From: Microcaldota archaeon
GTDB taxonomy: Archaea > Micrarchaeota > Micrarchaeia > Anstonellales > Anstonellaceae
Reading direction: 5' to 3'
Length of the DNA: 64,000 nt
Assembly (NCBI GenBank): GCA_026413805.1
Contig: JAOAKE010000002.1
Coordinates: 1 to 64,000 of the forward strand
The notes beneath the pieces were generated by a model. That model ran no database searches, was not told the DNA's origin, and worked only from the letters and a program-made list of their open reading frames with translations. Numbering within the stretch: position 1 is the stretch's first letter; each line of letters begins with the position of its first letter. Positions 44,230 through 52,414 of the stretch are shown here, piece after piece. The translations under genes were made by a program, and so were the position numbers.

Positions 44230-44660
44230 AGCTCGCAGTAATAAGGCTAAAAGGAAGGTTTTCACTTTCCCCAAAGGTAGAAGACACTCTTTGCAGGCTG
44301 AGGCTGCAAAAGACCTACTCTTGCACCCTTGTGGAGGAAAAAGAGGTCGGCATGCTCCGAGCCTGCAAAGATGCAATATCCTTTGGGCAGCTGGACGCAG
44401 ACACCCTCGCCTTGCTACTTGCAAAGCGAGGCAAAACAACTGATGGGAAAAGGCTGTCCGAAGAAAAAAAGCCAGACCAGATACACAAAATAGCCGAAGA
44501 GATTATTTCATCTTCCAAGGGGCTTGAGGAGCACGGAGTCTTCCCAGTTTTCTTTCTCTCTCCCCCAAAAGGCGGGTTTGGAAGCAAGAAGGCCCATGCG
44601 CCGCGCGGGCCAGTGGGCAACAACCCAGAAATAGCCAAGCTTATAAAAAAGATGGTTTGA
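44226..44660 (+). CDS. rpl30: Large ribosomal subunit protein uL30
   Basis: 144 residues: L-A-V-I-R-L-K-G-R-F-S-L-S-P-K-V-E-D-T-L, archaeal L30 C-terminal part F-L-S-P-P-K-G-G-F-G-S-K-K and V-G-N-N-P-E-I. The ATG overlaps the S5 stop (ATGA). Confidence 0.94.
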   Translation: MKLAVIRLKGRFSLSPKVEDTLCRLRLQKTYSCTLVEEKEVGMLRACKDAISFGQLDADTLALLLAKRGKTTDGKRLSEEKKPDQIHKIAEEIISSSKGLEEHGVFPVFFLSPPKGGFGSKKAHAPRGPVGNNPEIAKLIKKMV

Positions 44661-45107
44661 ATGGCAAGACTAAAAAAGCGAAACCGGAAGTTTTTAGGAA
44701 GCCGAAGCCACGGCAAAGGCAACGCCAAAAACAGGCGTGGAAAGGGCAATAAGGGCGGCTGGGGCAGGGCAGGGATGCACAAGCACCGCTATTCCTACAT
44801 TACTGCCTATGAGCCTGATTTCTTCGGAGTCCATGGGTTTGTCCCTCCTAAAAAGCAAAAGCCAAAATGCATCAACTTGTGGCAAATTGACAGATATGCC
44901 GCCTTGGGCAAGCTACAAAAAAAGGACGGCAAGGATTACTTTGAGTTTAGCGGGAAAGTGCTTGGGACAGGAAGCATAAACCACCCAGTTATAATAAAAG
45001 CACTTTCTTTCTCAAGGGGGGCAGAAGAGAAAATAAGGGCAGCTGGAGGAAGGGCAGAGAAGCTTTCTTCCAGCGAGAAAGGCCTCAACACAATGGAAAA
45101 GAATTAA
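44661..45107 (+). CDS. rpl15: Large ribosomal subunit protein uL15
   Basis: 148 residues: G-S-R-S-H-G-K-G-N, G-N-K-G-G-W-G-R-A-G, the H-G-F-V-P-P loop and V-K/I-K-A-L-S-F-S. Begins directly after the L30 stop. Normally followed by secY; here a membrane protein gene intervenes. Confidence 0.95.
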   Translation: MARLKKRNRKFLGSRSHGKGNAKNRRGKGNKGGWGRAGMHKHRYSYITAYEPDFFGVHGFVPPKKQKPKCINLWQIDRYAALGKLQKKDGKDYFEFSGKVLGTGSINHPVIIKALSFSRGAEEKIRAAGGRAEKLSSSEKGLNTMEKN

Positions 45108-45145
45108 AATTTATGCTATAAAATATTTGTAAAAGGTGGTAATAA

Positions 45146-45505
45146 ATGCTAAATAGAAAAATAGCCATTTTGTCAGTTGCACTGCTGATGCTGGTTGCAT
45201 TGGCAAGTGCCCAGCGCAGCGGGCTTTCTGCGCTGGAGAACGCCATCAGGACATTATGCAGCAGCCTAAATGCCCTGCTTCCAGTAGTGGCAATGCTGAT
45301 GGTCTTGGTGGCAGGAGTAATATATGCTGCTGGGCAGATAATGGGTGCTGAAACCCGTGCAAGGGCAAATGTCTGGGCAACTGCTGCCCTGACAGGCGCA
45401 CTAATAGCCCTTCTTATCTACTCTATCGCCCCGCAGATACTCTTCCAGCTTTATAACACAGGCAGTGCCACCAGCACAGACTGGATAAACCAATACTGCA
45501 GATAA
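45146..45505 (+). CDS. Small secreted/membrane protein resembling VirB2/TrbC pilins
   Basis: 119 residues: a signal peptide (cleavage near A-L-A-S-A-Q), then two hydrophobic helices (about 44-66 and 78-100) separated by a short polar loop (M-G-A-E-T-R-A-R-A-N) and a short tail. This layout matches the TrbC/VirB2 pilin-like family used in type IV secretion and some archaeal systems. Preceded by its own AT-rich region and AAGGTGGT. Sits between L15 and SecY, an unusual guest. A 17-bp duplication spans its stop codon. Confidence 0.65.
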   Translation: MLNRKIAILSVALLMLVALASAQRSGLSALENAIRTLCSSLNALLPVVAMLMVLVAGVIYAAGQIMGAETRARANVWATAALTGALIALLIYSIAPQILFQLYNTGSATSTDWINQYCR

Positions 45506-45517
45506 ACCAATACTGCA
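45484..45517 (+). repeat. 17-bp direct tandem duplication over the stop codon
   Basis: GATAAACCAATACTGCA occurs at 45484-45500 and again at 45501-45517. The second copy supplies the TAA stop (45503-45505) of the VirB2-like gene, so the duplication may have truncated or created its C-terminus. Confidence 0.9.
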
Positions 45518-45537
45518 CTGCAACCGTTCCATAAAGC

Positions 45538-45562
45538 CTTCTTTTTTTGTTTTTCTTTTTCA
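45538..45562 (+). terminator. T-rich terminator after the VirB2-like gene
   Basis: A run of T-rich blocks (T7, T5 and T5 separated by single bases) directly downstream of the gene, of the kind that terminates archaeal transcription. A TATA-like AATTATATATAAATAT follows at about 45592-45607 and could restart transcription at secY. Confidence 0.5.
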
Positions 45563-45644
45563 GGCTTGCCTTATTTGAGTTCCCCAAAGCTAATTATATA
45601 TAAATATTTTCACCATAAGCAGTGCGAGTTTAACTGCTGATTTT

Positions 45645-47153
45645 ATGGGCTCGCTTGATTTCATCCAGCCTGTTATGCGCTTTTTGCCAGAGGTTGCACC
45701 GCCTTCTAGACCACCTACCCTTTCAGAAAAGCTGATGTGGACTTCTCTGGCGCTTGGAATATTTTTTGTCATGTACAATGTAGTGGCTGTCGGGGTGGAG
45801 CAGCACGCTGCAGGAATGGACTTTTTGCAGGTGGTGACTGCCAGCCGCATAGGCTCTCTGATTACTGTTGGAATCGGTCCAATTGTGCTTGCAAGCATTT
45901 TCTTGCAGCTTTTTGCTGGAGCGAAGATAATTAACGTGGACATGTCCAATCCAGAAGAAAAGCGCAAGTTCCAAGCTACGCAGAAGCTTCTTGCCATACT
46001 GCTTTGCTTTTTAGAGGCCACAATATTTGTGGTATTTGCGAGGGTGGCACTGATGCCCCTTTTCCCCGGAGAGGGCTATACCACAAACCTAGACGGTTCG
46101 CAAAGCCTTCATGCCCCACTTACCATGGCTATAGTGATATTCCAAATAGCCCTTGGCTCGCTCATTCTTCTTTATCTTGACGAAGTGGTTTCAAAGCACG
46201 GAATAGGCAGCGGCATTTCCCTTTTCATCGCTGCCGGTGTCTCCATGGCAATAGTTGGAGGCACAATTGCGCTTTTTACAGGCCCTGGCGGGGTAATCGA
46301 AGCCCTTTCCTCTGGAAGCTCAGAGGCTCTTCCAAATGCCATTCTTGCCCTTCTCCCACTTTTCTTTACAATTGCAGTCTTCTTGGTAGTTTCGTATGCA
46401 GAAGGAATAAAAGTGGAAATACCTCTTGCATTTGACCGAGCGCGCGGGTTTGGAAGCCGGTTTCCAATAAAGCTTTTGTATGTCTCAAACATCCCAGTCA
46501 TACTTGCCTCTGCCCTTCTTATGAACCTTCATCTTTTTGCAGTTGGCCTGCAAGACAAGCACCTCTGCATTACAGGGGAGTTTGACCCTACAAGCCAGGA
46601 GCTTAACAAGTGCAAAGGAGGAATAGACTTAGTGCAGCTGATAGCATTTGTTGATTCCAGCCATCAGATAAGGGATGGAGCGCTTTATTTGATATCGCCC
46701 ATCTATCGCCCGCTGCAAGGAAACTACGGCGCTTACTTTAACCACATAATTTCAGGCCAAACCCCGGTATATGGCTTGCCAGAGTGGCTTCACGTAATCG
46801 TGTATATTCTCTTCATGATGGGGCTTTGCATTCTTTTTGGCCAGTTCTGGATTGAGACCACGGGAATGAACGCGCAGGAAGTGGCAAAGCAGCTGGACAA
46901 GTCTGGGCTTCAAATTCCAGGATTTCGCCGCGACCCGAGAGTAGTAGAAAAAAAGCTCAACGACTATATACCTTACATTACAGTAATCGGCAGCGCATTT
47001 GTCGGCCTGCTTGCAGCACTTGCAGACATGTCAGGGGCGCTTGGCAGCGGGACAGGAATACTCCTGACAGTGGGCATCCTTTATAGGATGTACCAAGACC
47101 TCGAGAACCAGCGGCTCTTTGAATCATATTCCCTCCTGAGCAAATTTGCATGA
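45645..47153 (+). CDS. secY: Preprotein translocase subunit SecY
   Basis: 502 residues with about ten hydrophobic helices; typical M-R-F-L-P-E-V near the N-terminus, G-I-G-P-I-V-L-A-S-I-F-L-Q-L, K-H-G-I-G-S-G-I-S-L-F-I-A-A-G-V and A-L-A-D-M-S-G-A-L-G-S-G-T-G-I. Protein-conducting channel in the cytoplasmic membrane. Follows the L15 region as in most archaea. Confidence 0.96.
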   Translation: MGSLDFIQPVMRFLPEVAPPSRPPTLSEKLMWTSLALGIFFVMYNVVAVGVEQHAAGMDFLQVVTASRIGSLITVGIGPIVLASIFLQLFAGAKIINVDMSNPEEKRKFQATQKLLAILLCFLEATIFVVFARVALMPLFPGEGYTTNLDGSQSLHAPLTMAIVIFQIALGSLILLYLDEVVSKHGIGSGISLFIAAGVSMAIVGGTIALFTGPGGVIEALSSGSSEALPNAILALLPLFFTIAVFLVVSYAEGIKVEIPLAFDRARGFGSRFPIKLLYVSNIPVILASALLMNLHLFAVGLQDKHLCITGEFDPTSQELNKCKGGIDLVQLIAFVDSSHQIRDGALYLISPIYRPLQGNYGAYFNHIISGQTPVYGLPEWLHVIVYILFMMGLCILFGQFWIETTGMNAQEVAKQLDKSGLQIPGFRRDPRVVEKKLNDYIPYITVIGSAFVGLLAALADMSGALGSGTGILLTVGILYRMYQDLENQRLFESYSLLSKFA

Positions 47154-47169
47154 GGCTGAGGTGTTGAGG

Positions 47170-47721
47170 ATGGCGATTACCATTGTTATGGGCGTCCCAG
47201 GCGCAGGAAAATCCACTGTCCTTGAAGCCATCAAAAGCAACCCCAAATGCAGGCTCGTAAATTATGGAGACCTGATGTTTGAAATAGCCGCAAAAGAAAA
47301 GTTGGCTTCTCATCGCGATGAGCTTAGGAGGCTTTCCCCTGGCAAGCAGCTTGAGCTGCAATCAAAAGTTGCTTCAGCCCTTTCTAAAATGGGCGGGAAG
47401 GTCGTCCTTGACACCCACTGCTCAATCGCCACTCCAAAAGGCTACCTCCCCGGCCTGCCATTTCATGTCATATCGCAGCTGAAAGTGGAACAGCTCATTC
47501 TGATTGTAGCCCCAGTTGAAGAGATAATCGCAAGGCGCAAGAATGACACCTCGCGCCAGAGAGACTATGACAGCATCTCCTCTCTTAAGGCCCATGAAGA
47601 GTGGAACAAATTCCTGCTTGCCACTTATTCAGCCCTCTGCGGGGCACCTGCAAAAATAATTGTAAATTCAAACGGCAAGCTCAAAGAGGCGCAAGAAGAG
47701 CTCCTTTCCACTCTTGGTTAG
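47170..47721 (+). CDS. adkA: Adenylate kinase, archaeal AdkA type
   Basis: 183 residues with G-V-P-G-A-G-K-S-T near the N-terminus, V-N-Y-G-D-L-M-F and D-T-H-C-S-I-A-T-P-K-G-Y-L-P-G-L-P. The latter is the hallmark of the archaeal kinase, different from bacterial Adk. Phosphoryl transfer between ATP and AMP. The ATG at 47170 follows GAGGTG. secY-adk-DUF106 order is conserved in euryarchaea. Confidence 0.94.
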   Translation: MAITIVMGVPGAGKSTVLEAIKSNPKCRLVNYGDLMFEIAAKEKLASHRDELRRLSPGKQLELQSKVASALSKMGGKVVLDTHCSIATPKGYLPGLPFHVISQLKVEQLILIVAPVEEIIARRKNDTSRQRDYDSISSLKAHEEWNKFLLATYSALCGAPAKIIVNSNGKLKEAQEELLSTLG

Positions 47722-47731
47722 CGGTGCAGAA

Positions 47732-48811
47732 ATGATTTTTGATTTGTCAAATTTCTGGATATTTGTCCTAATCGTTGCTTCGCTTTATTTGCTAATCTTG
47801 AATTTTGTGCAGGATAGGCTTGGCTGGAAGTCTCGCCTCCAATCTCTTCAAAAAGAGATGGCTGAAAACCAAAAAAAGATGATTGAGGCTGCAAAGGCCA
47901 GGCGGGATGAAGAATACCAGCAGTGCACTGAGAAATACAACAAGCAAACGATTGAACTTATGAAGCTTCAGCTTAAGCTGACTGCCCTTTTCCTTGCCCT
48001 TTACTATCCTATAACTGCCATTATCTTTCCGGCATTTGAGCCAGGGTTTGGCGACGATGTTCACCTAAGGCTTTATGATGATGGGCTCGGGGCGCACTGC
48101 GACTTAGCGGCAGGAGACGGCATTTTTTCAGTATGCTATTCCCTGCCGCAGCAAGCAACGAAAGGAGCATGGGTAATAGACGGCTACCTAAACAGCAGCA
48201 GCGATTTTCTTGCAAGAGAAGGGACAGCAATCTATGTTGAGGAGGGCAAAAAAGAGGACGTTTGGCTCCAGTCGCTATCTGCAAAAGGCCCTTTGGACTT
48301 TGCATTTGGAAAGGAGGCATATTCACTTTACATCTCAACAGACAAGGAGAAATATGCGGCAGGCGAGCAGGTCCAGATAGTTGCAATCCCGCAAAAACAG
48401 GTTGCCTCGTGCGGCAAGACTCTCAGCGAAATAGTGCGCGCTTTCAGGCAAAAGGGGGCTGAACTTTCTGAAAAGGAAATAGGCGAAGTTGCAAACTTCA
48501 CCCTCTCTTCGTCTGATTGGAAGCCTCTTTCAATAGGCAACAAAAGCTATTTTCTAAAAAGGCACCCCACTTTATTCGGAGAAGAGGCCCTAATTTTTGA
48601 GCCAGCGCTTCCTTCCAACCCCGCGGTTGAAGCAGTCCTCAACTCCGGCACCTTTTTCCACATTGACCTTCCCTTTGCGCTACCTTTATTAAACATCCGC
48701 CGCATAATCGGCTCTACCGGCGTATTCATATTCTTTGTCTTCGTGATAGGGCTGGGGTATAGCATTGCAAGCTCAGCCTACAAAAAATTCATGAAGAGCA
48801 GGGGTGCATAA
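47732..48811 (+). CDS. DUF106/EMC3-TMCO1 (Oxa1-superfamily) membrane protein with large external insert
   Basis: 359 residues. One N-terminal membrane helix (F-W-I-F-V-L-I-V-A-S-L-Y-L-L), a coiled-coil (about 35-85), a second helix (L-F-L-A-L-Y-Y-P-I-T-A-I-I-F), then about 210 residues outside the membrane, and a last helix (G-V-F-I-F-F-V-F-V-I-G-L-G-Y). The coiled-coil between the first helices is the hallmark of the archaeal insertase homologs of Get1/EMC3/TMCO1. The long external domain contains beta-rich sequence with D-D-G-L-G and is larger than the family usually shows. Start by GGTGCAGAA. Confidence 0.85.
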   Translation: MIFDLSNFWIFVLIVASLYLLILNFVQDRLGWKSRLQSLQKEMAENQKKMIEAAKARRDEEYQQCTEKYNKQTIELMKLQLKLTALFLALYYPITAIIFPAFEPGFGDDVHLRLYDDGLGAHCDLAAGDGIFSVCYSLPQQATKGAWVIDGYLNSSSDFLAREGTAIYVEEGKKEDVWLQSLSAKGPLDFAFGKEAYSLYISTDKEKYAAGEQVQIVAIPQKQVASCGKTLSEIVRAFRQKGAELSEKEIGEVANFTLSSSDWKPLSIGNKSYFLKRHPTLFGEEALIFEPALPSNPAVEAVLNSGTFFHIDLPFALPLLNIRRIIGSTGVFIFFVFVIGLGYSIASSAYKKFMKSRGA

Positions 48812-48812
48812 T

Positions 48813-49142
48813 GTGACTCTCCCAAAAAATCGTTCAAATTCGGTGCGCAAGGTAAAAAGGCGCGCTCCATCAGGCGAAGTGCACACGCTTTACAGAAGGA
48901 GGCAGAAGGGAAAGAGGCATACCTGCCCAATAAGCGGAAAGCCGCTTCAGGCAGTGAGCTCCTTGGAAGGCAACCTTTCAAGGCGCAGGCCTAACCGAAA
49001 ATTCGGCGGGCAGCTTTCATCTGGCGCAGCCTCACGCATAATAGTCCTTGCCACGCGCGTCAAGGAAGGAGTCATGAAACTTCAAGACATAGACATCAAG
49101 CTTCTTCCTTATGTCAAGCGCTACCTTGCAAGAAAGAAGTAA
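48813..49142 (+). CDS. rpl34e: Large ribosomal subunit protein eL34
   Basis: 109 residues: K-N-R-S-N-S-V-R-K-V-K-R-R-A-P-S-G, R-R-P-N-R-K-F-G-G and the S-S-G-A-A-S-R C-terminal part. The start is probably GTG at 48813 (after GGGGTGCATAAT). Only one Cys remains of the zinc-binding set of other L34e proteins (H-T-C-P-I-S-G), so zinc binding is doubtful. Confidence 0.9.
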   Translation: MTLPKNRSNSVRKVKRRAPSGEVHTLYRRRQKGKRHTCPISGKPLQAVSSLEGNLSRRRPNRKFGGQLSSGAASRIIVLATRVKEGVMKLQDIDIKLLPYVKRYLARKK

Positions 49143-49158
49143 GCAAAAGGAGGAGCAG

Positions 49159-49749
49159 ATGATAATAACAATCTCTGGCTTGTCAGGAAGCGGCAAAAAT
49201 ACAATCGGCAGCATAGTTGCAAAAAGGCTGAAGCTTAGGCATGTCAACCCCACATTCAAGAAGCTGGCAGAAGAGCGCCGCATGGACCTGCTGGAATTCC
49301 AAAAAAAGGCAGAGGCAGAGCCCAGGATTGACAAGGAATTTGACGCAGCTTTGATAAAAGAAGTTGAGAAAGGCCCATGCGTTGTGACGACCTGGCTTGG
49401 CCCATGGATGATACTAAATGCAGACCTGCGTGTCTGGATAGATGCCTCGCAACAGACACGGGCCCAGAGAATTGCAAAAAGAGACGGCATGACTTTGGAA
49501 AAGGCGCTTGAGCACATAAGCGCACGCGACTCCTCAAACCGCTCAAGGTACCTCTCAATATACAATATAGACATCTGCGACCATTCGGGCTTTGACTTGG
49601 TGATAAATTCAGAGAAGTTCAAGCCAGAGCAATCTGCCCAGGTAATCATTAATGCTGCCTTGTTAAAGGCTGGAAAGCCAAAAAAAGGAAGGCCCGCTTT
49701 GCAGAAAAAGGTCCAAAGGAAGGCGGGCAAGAAAGTGAAAGGAAAATAA
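49159..49749 (+). CDS. cmk: Cytidylate kinase, archaeal type
   Basis: 196 residues: M-I-I-T-I-S-G-L-S-G-S-G-K-N-T P-loop, D-L-L-E-F-Q-K-K, T-T-W-L-G-P-W-M and I-A-K-R-D-G-M. The residue after the P-loop Lys is Asn rather than Ser/Thr, an uncommon variant, but Thr follows. A basic tail (K-V-Q-R-K-A-G-K-K) is added. Located L34e-cmk-L14e, the usual order. Confidence 0.92.
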   Translation: MIITISGLSGSGKNTIGSIVAKRLKLRHVNPTFKKLAEERRMDLLEFQKKAEAEPRIDKEFDAALIKEVEKGPCVVTTWLGPWMILNADLRVWIDASQQTRAQRIAKRDGMTLEKALEHISARDSSNRSRYLSIYNIDICDHSGFDLVINSEKFKPEQSAQVIINAALLKAGKPKKGRPALQKKVQRKAGKKVKGK

Positions 49750-49776
49750 GCAGTTTTTTGCAACGGAGGAATTTTT

Positions 49777-49965
49777 ATGGCGGCTATATCTGTTGGGCGC
49801 GTGTGCGTAAAGTTAAAGGGGCGAGACGCAGGCGAAAAGGTAGTCATAACAAAGATAATAGACAAGAATTTCGTCATGGTTCGCTCGGCTGCGAGGAAGA
49901 AAAACCCTGAGAGGCGCTGTGCCATTGTCCATCTTGAGCCAACCGAAACAGTAGTTAGCGCCTGA
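49777..49965 (+). CDS. rpl14e: Large ribosomal subunit protein eL14
   Basis: 62 residues: I-S-V-G-R-V-C-V-K-L-K-G-R-D-A-G, V-V-I-T-K-I-I-D and R-C-A-I-V-H-L-E-P-T. Very short SH3-like protein; GGAGGAATTTTT gives the start. Confidence 0.9.
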   Translation: MAAISVGRVCVKLKGRDAGEKVVITKIIDKNFVMVRSAARKKNPERRCAIVHLEPTETVVSA

Positions 49966-49999
49966 TTTTTCAAAGCGCCTGCCGGCAAGGGTATTATAG

Positions 50000-50893
50000 A
50001 TGGCGCACCCAGAACTTGGCGAGCTTTTAAAATGCTCCTTTTTAATAGTTGACAAGCCCATCGGCCCTTCTTCTCACGAGGTCACTTCCTTTGTGCGCAA
50101 GATGCTTGGCGTTAAAAAGGCAGGGCATTCTGGCACCCTTGACCCGCAGGTTTCAGGCGTGCTTCCTGTCGGGGTTGGAAAAGCTACCCGCCTGCTTCAA
50201 TACCTTGCGGCCAAGGACAAAAAATATGTCTGCCTGATGAAGACAGGGAGGAAGATGGGCAAAGAAGAGATAGAGCAGCTGTTTGAGTCATTCACAGGAA
50301 CCATCGTGCAGACTCCCCCAAAAGAGAGCGCGGTCAGCAAAAAGCCCCGCCAACGCAAGGTTTTTTATATCCATCTCCTCCAATTACAGTCCACGAAGGT
50401 GCTTTTCGAGGTGCACTGCGAGGCTGGGACCTATATTCGTGTCCTGGTCTCGGATTTTGCTCCGCATTGCGGCGGTGCAAAGATGCTTGAGTTGAGGCGG
50501 ATATCAGTTGGCCCGATAACTGAATCCTCTGCTCACACTTTGCAAGAGATATCTGACGCGATGTGGCTTGCACAAGAAAAGCGCGACGAGTCGGCAATAA
50601 GAAAAATGCTTTTGCCGGCGTCTGAGGCGCTCTCCCTTCCGAAGATGGTGCTGCAGGACTCCGCTGTGGAGTCGGTCTGCGCAGGCTCAGGGCTTTATCG
50701 CCCAGGGCTTCTTGGCTTTGACCAAGGCATCAATGAGGGGGAAGAGGTCGCCCTCATGACGAGGAAGGGGGAGCTGGTTGGCGTTGGGCGCGCAACAGCT
50801 TCTTCTTCGGAAATCACGAAAATGAAAAGCGGCTGTGTTGCATCGCCGCTTACAATAGTAATGGAGCGCGGAACTTACCCGCGAAAATGGTAA
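50000..50893 (+). CDS. cbf5: tRNA/rRNA pseudouridine synthase Cbf5 (TruB family)
   Basis: 297 residues. Catalytic loop G-H-S-G-T-L-D48-P-Q-V-S-G-V with the nucleophilic Asp48, plus a C-terminal PUA domain (about 215-297). Cbf5 is the catalytic subunit of H/ACA RNPs. Neighbours L14e and S13 are conserved; a tRNA-Ser gene begins 14 bp after the stop. Confidence 0.94.
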   Translation: MAHPELGELLKCSFLIVDKPIGPSSHEVTSFVRKMLGVKKAGHSGTLDPQVSGVLPVGVGKATRLLQYLAAKDKKYVCLMKTGRKMGKEEIEQLFESFTGTIVQTPPKESAVSKKPRQRKVFYIHLLQLQSTKVLFEVHCEAGTYIRVLVSDFAPHCGGAKMLELRRISVGPITESSAHTLQEISDAMWLAQEKRDESAIRKMLLPASEALSLPKMVLQDSAVESVCAGSGLYRPGLLGFDQGINEGEEVALMTRKGELVGVGRATASSSEITKMKSGCVASPLTIVMERGTYPRKW

Positions 50894-50907
50894 TGGGAGG
50901 CGAGTGA

Positions 50908-51089
50908 GCCGGGATCGCATAACCTGGTAGTGCGCATGCCTGGAGTGTTTTTCCCGATAGCATGTGGTCGCAAGGCCGTATGGGTTCCGGCAGGTGCCCC
51001 TGAGTTTGTTGTTCTTGGGGCGTGTGCCGCCCAAAAAAGCTCAGGCGGGGAAAACGCCTGCCACAGGGCTGAAAGTCCCATTCCCGGCG
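50908..51089 (+). tRNA. tRNA-Ser(GGA) with two introns, one in the T-loop
   Basis: Acceptor strands GCCGGGA (50908-50914) and TCCCGGC (51082-51088) pair over 7 bp, followed by discriminator G (51089), as for serine. D-arm GCAT/GTGC; anticodon stem CATGC (50935-50939) with GCATG (50960-50964); anticodon GGA at 50942-50944. Variable arm GGTC-GCAA-GGCC supports a long-arm (Ser) tRNA. T stem ATGGG/CCCAT. The anticodon loop is interrupted by 13 nt (50946-50958), the canonical 37/38 place. The T-loop TTC is separated from AAGT by 85 nt (50988-51072). CCA is not encoded. Confidence 0.85.
50988..51072 (+). other. 85-nt structured insertion in the T-loop of tRNA-Ser (position 56/57)
   Basis: Removal leaves a standard loop TTCAAGT. 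The insert folds on itself: GGCAGG (50989-50994) with CCTGCC (51057-51062), and CCTGAG (50999-51004) with CTCAGG (51040-51045). A clear canonical bulge-helix-bulge at the junctions could not be drawn by eye. Confidence 0.7.
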
Positions 51090-51153
51090 CTTCCCTTTAC
51101 TAAAGGAGCAATCATGGCAGAGGCTCGGAATTGCCAAGAATTAAGGTGAAAAA

Positions 51154-51837
51154 ATGCCTGAAGACTTCAAGAAAGCAGAGAAATATGAAGAGAAGAAAAA
51201 GGACAGGTCAGCTCCTGCGCAGCGCAAGCCGCCGCAGCAGGCAGGAAAGCCGATCATTTCCCCTTCGGGAAAAGAAGTGCGGGGAGTGGTTCGGCTTGCA
51301 GGAAAAGACCTCCGCGGAACTCTTCCAATCAACCGCGCCATCGTTGCTGTAAAGGGGGTTGGGATTAACCTTGGCACAGTCCTCTCTTCAATTGCAATTG
51401 AGAAGCTGCAAGTGAATGACAAAACCCTCCTTGGCGAGCTTTCAGAGGAGCAGATTCACCAGCTAGAGCACATACTGGCGCATCCCAAAGAATACGGAGT
51501 TCCCTCGTGGATGCTAAACAGGCAAAAGGACTTGCTCTCTGGGGAAGACCTGCACCTGATAGGCTCTGATTTAACGTTTGCCGTAAAGCAGGACATTGAG
51601 CATGAAAAGGAAATTAACAGCTGGAGAGGGTTCCGCCACGCCTACGGGCAAAAGGTGCGCGGCCAGCACACCCGCAGCACCGGCAGGACAGGCATGACCG
51701 TAGGAGTTCTTAGGAAATCTGTGCTTGCAAAGGCAGGTGCAGCCGCCCAGGCAACTGGGGCAAAGGCACAGCAGGCTTCTGCAGCTGCGGCAAAGCCCTC
51801 TGCTGCACCGCAAAAGAAAGAGGAGGCTAAAAAGTGA
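51154..51837 (+). CDS. rps13: Small ribosomal subunit protein uS13
   Basis: 227 residues: core V-R-L-A-G-K-D-L-R-G-T-L-P-I, I-K-G-V-G-I/V-K-G-V-G-I-N, and the C-terminal R-G-Q-H-T-R-S-T-G-R-T-G. It carries a 45-residue Lys/Pro-rich N-terminal extension and a 40-residue Ala/Gln-rich tail. GGTGAAAAA precedes the ATG. Confidence 0.95.
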   Translation: MPEDFKKAEKYEEKKKDRSAPAQRKPPQQAGKPIISPSGKEVRGVVRLAGKDLRGTLPINRAIVAVKGVGINLGTVLSSIAIEKLQVNDKTLLGELSEEQIHQLEHILAHPKEYGVPSWMLNRQKDLLSGEDLHLIGSDLTFAVKQDIEHEKEINSWRGFRHAYGQKVRGQHTRSTGRTGMTVGVLRKSVLAKAGAAAQATGAKAQQASAAAAKPSAAPQKKEEAKK

Positions 51838-51863
51838 GCAAATGATTGCTAAGAGGTTTTTCA

Positions 51864-52403
51864 ATGGGTGACCCACGAAGGATAAAAAACAAATATGAAA
51901 CCCCGCGCAAGGTCTGGGATGCAGAAAGGATAAAGACTGAAAAGAAGCTTGCCAGCACCTATGGGCTGAAAAACACCCGCGAGGTTTGGATTGCCCTGCA
52001 GCATCTTAAAAAGGCAAGGCGCAATGCCATTCGCCTGATTGCCTTGGGAAAAGAGGGCATGGAAAAGGGAAAGCCGCTCCTTTCGCGCCTGGCAAAGCTT
52101 GGCTTGCTTTCAGAAAATGCCACCTTGGAAGACGTGCTTTCCATCACTGTTGAAAACTTCCTGGACAGGCGCCTTCAAACTCGGGTTGTGAAAAAGGGGC
52201 TTGCAAGAACGATGGCACAGGCACGCCAGCTAATAACCCATGGCTTCATTGCCATAAGAGGAAGGCGCGTCACCGTTCCATCCTACCTTGTCAATGCTGA
52301 AGAGGACGCCTACATTTCCTATTATCGCCCAATTGACATCTCTCCACAAGAGGCGAAGCCTGAGAGGTCTGCCGCACAGGCAGGGGCTCAAAGAGAATCT
52401 TAA
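51864..52403 (+). CDS. rps4: Small ribosomal subunit protein uS4
   Basis: 179 residues: M-G-D-P-R-R-I-K-N-K-Y-E-T-P, L-D-R-R-L-Q-T and the S4 domain A-R-Q-L-I-T-H-G-F-I-A-I. The ATG at 51864 begins the conserved M-G-D-P-R; an earlier TTG adds six foreign residues. Confidence 0.95.
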   Translation: MGDPRRIKNKYETPRKVWDAERIKTEKKLASTYGLKNTREVWIALQHLKKARRNAIRLIALGKEGMEKGKPLLSRLAKLGLLSENATLEDVLSITVENFLDRRLQTRVVKKGLARTMAQARQLITHGFIAIRGRRVTVPSYLVNAEEDAYISYYRPIDISPQEAKPERSAAQAGAQRES

Positions 52404-52414
52404 TGGTGGTTTTT

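Noticed and set aside
51001..51060. Stand-alone structured small RNA gene downstream of cbf5
   Set aside because: The stretch is better explained as the insertion inside tRNA-Ser, whose stems flank it exactly; it might still act after excision.
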